From Budorcas taxicolor (Eukaryota > Chordata > Mammalia > Artiodactyla > Bovidae): DNA of 64,000 nt. Position numbers and translations under genes: made by a program. Location of the stretch: assembly GCF_023091745.1 (NCBI RefSeq), contig NC_068920.1:116277622-116341621 (forward strand), read 5' to 3'. This document shows positions 56,770 through 64,000 of this stretch, in pieces. Each line of letters opens with the position of its first letter. Positions within the stretch are counted from its first letter, which is position 1. The notes beneath the pieces are model-generated. The model searched no databases, was not told where the DNA came from, and was given only the letters and a program-made list of their open reading frames with translations.

Positions 56770-57722
56770 TTATCTGAGGTTATTGATATTTCTCTTGGCA
56801 ATCTTAATTCCAGCTTGTGATTCCTCCAGCCCAGCCTTTCTCATGATGTTCTCTGCATATAAGTTAAATAAGCAGGGTGACAATATACAGCCTTGACGTA
56901 CTCCTTTTCCTATTTGGAACCAGTCTGTTCTTCCATGTCCAGTTCTAACTCTTGCTTCCTGACTTGCATATAGGTTTCTCAAGAGGCAGGTCAGGTGATC
57001 TGGTATTCCCATCTCTTTCTGAATTTTCCACAGTTTATTGTGATCCACACAGTCAAAGGCTTTGGCATAGTCAAGAAAGCAGAAATTGATGTTTTTCTGA
57101 AACTCGTGTGTTTTTTTTTGATTATCCAGCGGATGTTGGCAATTTGATCTCTGGTTCATCCGCCTTTTCGAAAACCAGCTTGAACATCTGGAAGTTCACT
57201 GTTCATGTATTGCTGAAGCTGGGCTTGGAGAATTTTGAGCATTACTTTACTAGCATGTGAGATGAGTGCAATTGTGTGGTACTTTGAGCATTCTTTGGCA
57301 TTGCCTTTCTTTGGGATTGGAATGAAAACTGACCTTTTCCAGTCCTGTGGCCACTGCTGAGTTTTGCAAATTTGCTGGCATATTGAGTGCAGCACTTTCA
57401 CAGCATCATCTTTTAGGATTTGAAACAGCTCAACTGGAATTCCATCACCTCCACTAGCTTTGTTCGTAGTGATGCTTTCTAAGGGCCACTTGACTTCACA
57501 TTCCAGGATGTCTGGCTCTAGATGAGTGATCACACCATCATGATGATCTTGGTCATGAAGATCTTTTTTGTACAGTTCTTCTGTGTATTTTTGCCACCTC
57601 TTCTTAATATCTTCTGCTTCTGTTAGGTCCATACCATTTCTGTCCTTTATTGAGTCCATCTTTGCATGAAATGTTCCCTTGATATCCCTAATTTTCTTGA
57701 AAAGATTTCTAGTCTTTCCCAT
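56770..57722 (-). pseudogene. BovB RT region remnant
   Basis: Two consecutive frames cover the RT. Frame 57156-57722 has the linker (DLTEAEDIKKRWQKYTEELY) and the first RT blocks (SGGDGIPVELFQILKDD, WKRSVFIPIPKKGNAKECSK, ELPDVQAGFRKG). Frame 56770-57159 has motif A (NFCFLDYAKAFDCVDHNKL) and motif B (GKGVRQGCILSPCLFNLYAE). It stops exactly at motif C, where the tyrosine codon of Y-A-D-D is a stop (taa). There is also a frameshift between the two frames near 57158. This copy is therefore dead at its catalytic site. Confidence 0.9.
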
Positions 57723-58555
57723 TCTATTGTTTTCCTCTATTTCTTTGCACTGATTGCTGAGGAAGGCTTTCTTATTCTTTGGAACTCTGCATTCACATCA
57801 GTATATCTTTCCTTTTCTCCTTTTCTTTTCACTTCTCTTCTTTTCACAGCTATTTGCAAGAACTCCTCAGATAGCCAATTTTTTTCTTTTTTTTTTATGC
57901 ATTACTTTTTCTTGGGGATGGTCTTGATTCCTGTCTCCTGTACAATGTCACAAACCTCCGTGCATAGTTCACCAGGCAATCTGTCTATCAGATCTAGTTC
58001 GTTAAATCTGTTTTTCACTTTCAATGTATAGTCATAAGGGATTTAATTTATGCCATATCTGAATAATCTAGTAGTTTTCTCCACTTTCTTCAATTTAAGT
58101 CTGAATTTGGCAATAAGAAGTTCATGATCTGAGCCACAGACAGCTCCTAGTCTTGGTTTTGCTGACTGTATAGAGCTTCTCCATCTTTGGTTGCAAAGAA
58201 TATAATTAATCTGATTTCGGTGTTAACCATCTGGTGATGTCCATGTGTAGAGTCTTCTTTTGTGTTGTTGGAAGAGGGTGTTTGCTACGACCAGTGTGTT
58301 TTCTTGGCAAAACTCTATTAGTCTTTTCCCTGCTTCATTTTGTACTCCAAGCCCAAATATGCCTGTTACTCCAGGTGTTTCTTGACTTCGTACTTTTGCA
58401 TTCCAGTCCTGTGTAATGAAAAGGACATCTTTTTTTGGGTGTTAGTTCTAGAAGGTCTTGTAGGTCTTCATAGAACCATTCAACTTCAGCTTCTTCAGCA
58501 TTTCTTGGCTATTTGGGTCCCTGAAAAATAGAAGATATTCATTATGGGACACAGT

Positions 58556-58773
58556 GTGTGTGCTCAGTCACTTCAGTCATATCCAATTCTTTATGAATAT
58601 ATGAACTGTAGGGTGCCAGTCATCTCTGTCCATGGGACTCTGCTGGCAAGAATACTGAGTGGATTGCCATTTCCTTCTTCAGGAGATCTTCTTGACCCAG
58701 GGACCAAACCTACGTCTCCTGTGTCTCCTGCACCGCAGACAGATTCTTTACCACTCAGGCACCTGGGAAGCCC
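58556..58773 (-). mobile_element. Bov-tA SINE
   Basis: A reversed Bov-tA flanked by an imperfect 12-bp duplication, atgggacacagt / ataggacacggt (58544-58555, 58774-58785). Confidence 0.93.
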
Positions 58774-58785
58774 ATAGGACACGGT

Positions 58786-60569
58786 AGTGATTCAATTTAG
58801 TTTGAAGATGGAGATTGTCATCTGCATTTTGTGAGTTTCTTTTTCTACCTGATGTACAAGGGAGAATGGAGTTGAGAATGATGACTGGTATATTTGATTG
58901 AGCTTGACTCTCACTGGGAAAAAAGCAATGATGCCACACAATGAAGTGAGTAAATAGGATGTCTTAAATCTGGGGAATCTTGATAGTTTATTTTTGTCCA
59001 GTGATCAATGGGAGTGGGAAATTACTGCAAATTCACAGAGAATCAGAAAAGACACAGACCCTTCAGGAATGAAATTTTGAGTTACTTCATAGGATGGGAG
59101 TCGTTAATTTTCTCCCCAAAGCCATTTTCTGCTTTGCCTTAGATGCATGATTGCGCAACTAGAAACATTATTTCCTAGTGATCTTTCTTAAGTGATAACT
59201 TGACTTCTATATTATGTGCTTAAAATGACATCCTGTGCACTGAGTTTGCCACATTTTCCTCCCTGCCAGCCAGAAATGGCAGTGACTGAAGCATCTTGGA
59301 AGTCACAGGTTGCCAGATGCTCATCATGAATGAACACTCAGTACAGTTTATAAAAGATAGTTAGAATTGTAATATTTAGGCCACTGACTTACTGTTGGCT
59401 CTTTTCATTACAGAAGCCTAAGCTTACCTTTACTAATACAACCCTTTAGGCAAAGAACTCTGACAAGCTTAGGGAAGAGGGGATGTAGAAAGATAGCAGA
59501 AGAAACGTCATAATTTTAAGATATATGCTTTTGCAGAAAAAAATTATGTTTTCTACCTTTTTGTATAATGTACATATTTTTGGCTCATAATTCTGTTTTC
59601 TGGTCATTTCCCCAATCATTTCATATAGCATGTGTTGTTGCCATTTCCTTTAAAGTTTCCAAAACAGGATAGTAAGTTAAGACGAAAGGATATGACAGAA
59701 GGAGAAATAACTGTTACCCACAGATTCAGACTTAGATTTGGATATGTTAGCTGGTAAAATTTGTTTTTCTTTTTCATGAAGAAAATGATGCCTTTTCATT
59801 TTTTATATGAGAAAACTGAATTATACTAGAAATGATCAATTAGTGCTTTTGTAATTAACACTATTAATTTTTTAAAGCATAGATGAAGGATGTGGGTTGT
59901 TGCTCAGGATGAACCCTAAAATAATATTTGGTCTAGGGAAGCAGATCCCAGGATAGAATTAGATGTGTTAGCGATTTATTAGAGGAAATATGTATGGAGA
60001 AATGGAACAATACCAGAGAAGCTGGAAAACACCTCTAATCAAAATATCAGTGCAAATATGACCCTTCTAATGGAAAGACAGAAAGAAGAAGGCTTGGCCA
60101 GGAACAGTCTCAAACTGTAGCAGAGTTCTAAGGAATTTTTATTCAGGCCAATCAGAGTCCTTAAGCCAAAGACATCAGCCAGTAAGAGTCTCATGTCTTA
60201 CAGAAGCAGTTCTGCAACGGCTGGGAAAAGTGCAAGGCTATGAGTGCAGTGTTGAAATCAGCAAGGCGGCTTCTGGGGGCTTCAGTCAGTTATGCTCCCA
60301 CACATTTCTATGGCTTTCAGACTCTGTTCAAGCTCCCTTTTTATGCTGTACCAGTGACAAGCTCTCACTTCTCTGCTAACTTTCTTCCCAGCATGGCTGT
60401 CAGGTGAATCTAGGAAGTACTACTTCTTTCAAATCTGCTTATTCTCAGTAAAATTGAGGTCCATGGAGGGCTCTCTCTCTGACTTGGGACTGTTTATTCT
60501 CCTCATTTCTATAAAACTGATGTTTCCATGACAGTCTATCATGATCTTCTATAGAAGGAAAGTTTGAAT
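58786..60569. other. Long unassigned stretch
   Basis: No gene or clear repeat. The part near 59935-60060 (gaagcagatcccaggatag, then gcgatttattagagg) looks like a decayed old repeat but is not assigned. Confidence 0.4.
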
Positions 60570-60785
60570 AGTGGCTAAAGTTTCTGATTTCAAGTACAGA
60601 AGGAAGACCAGGGTCCACATCTTAACTCTGCCATGTACCAGCTGCTATGACCTTGGTCATGTTATTTCATCTCTCTAGTCTTCTGGATTCCTGTATTTAA
60701 AATGGCTCAGAAAACCTCTTAGAATTGTGAGAATTAAAGGAAATAATGAATGTCTTAACATTTTGCACAGAATAAGCATTCAATA
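60570..60785 (+). mobile_element. MIR SINE
   Basis: Forward MIR with a complete order: aagaccagggtccacatcttaactctgccatgtaccagctgctatgaccttgg, atctctctagtcttctgg, gtgagaattaaaggaaataatg, and cacagaataagcattcaatacg. Confidence 0.8.
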
Positions 60786-60904
60786 CGTTGCCTACTAATA
60801 CCCTTTAATGCTTCTACATTTCTCACGATAAGTAGTTCCAAAGGGATCTGTAGTTCTTTCTTTTCATGTTTATCTTTTATAAGAAGATTACTAATATCAT
60901 TTAT

Positions 60905-61111
60905 GGGGCTTCCCTGGTGACTCAGATGGTAAAGATCCACCTGTAATGCAGGAGACCTGGGTTCAATTCCTGGGTCAGGAAGATCCCCTGGAGAAGGGAA
61001 TGGCTACCCATTCCAGTATTCTTGCCTGGAGAATTCCACAGACAGAGGAGCCTGGCGAGCACTAGTTCATGGAGTTGCAAATAGTGGGACATGACTGAGC
61101 AACTAGCACAC
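60905..61111 (+). mobile_element. Bov-tA SINE
   Basis: Forward Bov-tA with a perfect 12-bp target duplication, aatatcatttat, at 60893-60904 and 61112-61123. Confidence 0.97.
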
Positions 61112-61202
61112 AATATCATTTATATGAAGTAATGAGACAAGGGTCTTGGACCTGGGGGTGTCAGACAACAAAATACATCCTCTTAAATAATAGTATCTTT
61201 GA

Positions 61203-61407
61203 AAAGTGAAAGTCTCTCAGTCATGTATGTTGCAATCCCATGGGCTGTAGCCTGCCAGACTCCTCTGTCCATGGAATTCTCCAGGCTAGAATAGTGGAAT
61301 GGGTACCCATTTCCCCTTCTCCAGGGAATCTTCCCAACCCAGTAATTGAACCAGGGTCTCCTGTATTGCAGGCAGATTCTTTACCAGCTGAGCTACAGGG
61401 AAGCCCC
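61203..61407 (-). mobile_element. Bov-tA SINE
   Basis: Reversed Bov-tA from aaagtgaaagtctctcag to gctgagctacagggaagccc. It lies within 100 bp of a forward copy, forming an inverted SINE pair. Confidence 0.94.
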
Positions 61408-61848
61408 TTATAGTTATTATAGCCACTACAGTTCTTGTTATGTGAACACTGTTATTTTCTTATTAGTTTCTTTTTTTTTTTTTTCCAGATCACACTATGC
61501 CTGCACCCTCTTTGCCCTCCATCCCACTGCTTTCATGATCAGTGAGCGACATTGGTGGAGGCTTGGAGTAAGAATACTTACATTCTTGAACTCATCTTAT
61601 CTGTGAATGCTTAAGTTCTTTAGGACAGAATAGTCAAATGTCAAATAGCTATTTCTAATTTCCATACTCAGTCTGGGGGCATTTTCTCAAGAATTTTTCA
61701 AGATGTAGGGCAATATCGCCCTTTTCGGTTGCAGGTTGTGCAATGTGTTTCCACAGCTTTAGTTTGCTAAGACATCTAGGACTGGGCATATCTAACATGA
61801 ATAATATCCTAGGTGACCAATTCTTTGGTAAAAGAGTTTATGTAGATC
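61408..61848. other. Unassigned sequence with a poly(T) run
   Basis: A poly(T) run at 61471-61484 precedes ccag. An 86-codon ORF (61346-61606) starts within the SINE and is not supported as a gene. Confidence 0.45.
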
Positions 61849-62040
61849 GTTATTTCTCAAGTAGGTGCTATTGACATTTTGGGCAGTACAATTAACTTTG
61901 TGTGATTGCAGAATGTTGCAACATAAATAACATCCTGACTCCTACTCACTGAACTCAAGTGATACCCTCTTGACTCAACTCCCCAAGTTACTATCTTCAT
62001 ACATTTCCAAATGTATGGAAATGAGTGGTGGGTTCTTTCT
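61849..62040. mobile_element. MER-type (hAT-like) DNA transposon relic
   Basis: Landmarks of a small non-autonomous element are present: tctcaagtaggtgctattgacattttgggc, gaatgttgcaacataaataacatcctgactcctactcac, then aaatgtatggaaatgagtgg. The exact MER family is not assigned. Confidence 0.5.
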
Positions 62041-62118
62041 CCTACTTACTGCAAATAAATAGGTGAATTAATCTTGGAGTTAGGAGAAGGTCTTGAGAGG
62101 GGTCAGCATTTTAATACA

Positions 62119-62358
62119 ATATTTTGGCCACCTCATGTGAAGAGTTGACTCATTGGAAAAGACCCTGATGCTAGGAGGGATTGGTGGCAGGAGGAGAAGG
62201 GGACAACAGAGGATGAGATGGCTGGATGGCATCACCGACTCGATGGACATGAGTTTGGGTGAACTCTGGAAGTTGGTGAGGACAGGGAGGCCTGGCGTAC
62301 TGCAATTCATGGGGTCGCAAAGAGTTGGACACGACTGAGTGACTGACCTGAACTGAAC
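62119..62358 (+). mobile_element. BovB LINE 3' end
   Basis: A forward BovB terminal segment from ttggccacctcatgtgaagagttg to gactgacctgaactgaac, well preserved. Confidence 0.94.
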
Positions 62359-64000
62359 ATCATCGATGGAAGCATAGCTAGATATTTATTGGTATAATGG
62401 ATACATTTTTGAAAGAGGTTATATGATGGAAGAGTTTGAAAAAAAATCAGTATTACCAAATATTAAGGCTCTGATTATTGGTAAGACTAAACAATGTCTC
62501 CCTGCCAAGGAGGCATTTCCCCTTCCCCATCTAGGGAAGGGGAAAATTCTAGGGCAGGTCTGTTAGCAAAAGTATGGTTTTATATGACTTTTGTGGTATA
62601 TGAAGTATGTTTCAAGTCTATTAAAATTCCAATAATCACATTTATCTTCTCTCCAAGGATATGAATGTTTCAACTGATTACTGTGGTTTTGGAATCTAGG
62701 CTGTTCATTTTGAGGGACCAATGTTTTGTCAGGAAAATTTTAAATTCCCTTAATTTCAAGTGTTCTATAATACACATTTGAAGTTTAGTTATGAGATTCA
62801 TTCATTTCAAATTTTTTGTTGTTTACTGTATTTGAGCATCTCTGTTGGGGAATTGTCCTTGGAGAAAGAAAAGGAAAAGAAATCCTTTATTAAAATGGAA
62901 AAACATCCATGTTTATCAGCTGTATTTACTTGGAGACTGAGTATGGAAAGTTTTAATGTTGGAGAACTTTCTACCGAGTTTTTATGAGCAAGTGAAGCAA
63001 GGATATGAAATTGAGTTGTAACCTTAACTATAAAGTTGACTGTTGCAAACACGATTATACTGGGATTGTGTTATATCATTGGTTTTATTTCCACATTCTA
63101 TGCTGCATATTAAAACTTACCTTTTCTCATTGTCCTTATCTCTTAATGGTAAATAGTTTCAGAATATCTTAGCAGTTAATAGAAAAAGTTTATAGAAAAT
63201 CTTCCTCCCCTAGAATGATGTGGCAAAATTAGTTTCATCATTATTAAATTTGTTCATTTAAAAAATGTTGGAATATTTGATGATGGTGGTATGAAGTAGG
63301 TATCAGCTTCAAATCTTCCCTTCTTCATTCCTTGGCAGAATTCTGATTGTATAAGCTTCTTATTTTTGGAATGTTTCACTTCCTGGCAAATTTAAATTGT
63401 CATTGAATGCTATTCTGTTGATGAAGGCCACCTGGAAATCATGCTCATTTCATGCTTAGTTGAATGGCTGCATTGCTGCTGCTGCTGTTTAGAGAGGAAG
63501 GAAGTGGTGCTATGAGACCATTCTTTTAAAACCTGGGCCAAGGATATGACTGTGCTTTTTTTTCATTCTTCTCTTCTTTGATTTTATTCAAATGTACTTG
63601 CTTTTGGCTAACTGAATATTTTGGTAATTTTAATTTTAGTGTCAGAATCTTGGTTTAAACTAAATGATATAAATAACATGTAGCCGGAAATCTATTCAAA
63701 ATATCAACTTATACTGAGAAAGATTATGACATTTTCTCTGTGTTGATTTTTGACTCTCTAGGACAAAGTGGTTCCTAGTTAGTAATGATGCTATTTGAGG
63801 AAGGACAATGCTTACTTTAGAGTCGATGAGTTAAAACACCAGTTAGATTTTTAAAAATGTATTTTATTTAAAATAATGTAATTTATATATTTATATTAAT
63901 TAAAAACTGATACCTCTTTAGAATGGCATCATTTTCAGTGTTGTGGGATGATAACAATTTGAATGTACATTTCTAAAAAATCAGTGAGAAATACACTGAA
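62359..64000. other. Unassigned AT-rich sequence
   Basis: Contains a perfect 11-bp inverted repeat (62517-62527 and 62534-62544, loop 6 nt) and a short (gct)n tract at about 63476-63489. No gene or repeat family is recognised. The ORF at 62760-62987 has no motif. Confidence 0.45.

Larger units (their letters stand above)
55493..58503 (-). mobile_element. BovB LINE, long collinear copy carrying a solo LTR
   Basis: A reversed BovB from the 3' tail to the middle of the endonuclease domain, about 2.5 kb without the inserted LTR. The perfect 8-bp duplication cttggcta is at 55485-55492 and 58504-58511. It shows the normal BovB order and serves as a local reference for the inverted copies. Confidence 0.96.

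Overview
This is a gene-poor, AT-rich stretch of a ruminant (bovid-type) nuclear genome. The evidence is the repeat content. There are about 25 Bov-tA/BovA2 SINEs, thirteen copies of the RTE-clade LINE BovB, four young bovine-type L1 insertions (L1-BT-like), two tRNA-derived CHR SINEs, and a background of old mammalian repeats (MIR, L2, old L1, a MER-type DNA transposon). I recognise no exon of a host protein-coding gene, no rRNA or functional tRNA gene, and no CRISPR or prokaryotic feature. All long open reading frames that I can explain are decayed LINE ORFs or SINE read-through. Cattle is the obvious candidate, but the sequence alone does not separate cattle from other bovids. Family names come from remembered consensus sequences and were not checked with RepeatMasker.

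Layout. 0-9 kb: scattered SINEs, a MIR split by a 5'-inverted L1 (3.6-5.2 kb), and an old repeat carrying two SINEs with clean target-site duplications (7.4-8.3 kb). 9-17 kb: a BovB interrupted by an L1 3' end (10.4-11.8 kb), a diverged AT-rich tandem array invaded by a SINE (13.2-13.6 kb), and a 258-bp tandem duplication that includes a BovB 3' end (16.0-16.5 kb). 17-29 kb: an old L1-type repeat split by a SINE, an L2, a second 5'-inverted L1 (20.8-22.5 kb), one BovB, and long unassigned stretches. 29-32 kb: a BovB whose endonuclease half is inverted relative to its reverse-transcriptase half. 33-46 kb: SINE- and BovB-dense, with an old L1 split by BovB, a solo LTR with a 4-bp duplication (36.7-37.3 kb), and a three-level nest of old repeat > BovB > CHR SINE (39.7-41.5 kb). 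46-50 kb: a nearly full-length BovB in two inverted halves that retains its CpG-rich 5' UTR. 50-59 kb: a second LTR of the same general type, an L1, and a 3-kb collinear BovB containing a solo LTR (56.1-56.6 kb). 59-64 kb: mostly unassigned sequence with a few SINEs, a MIR and a DNA-transposon relic.

Nothing here works together as a pathway. The information lies in the insertion history: nested elements, target-site duplications, three LINE copies with 5' inversions of the twin-priming type, and microsatellites that have arisen inside LINEs. I found no sign of an undescribed biological system. The most useful observations are the inverted BovB copies, the nested chronologies and the local duplications.
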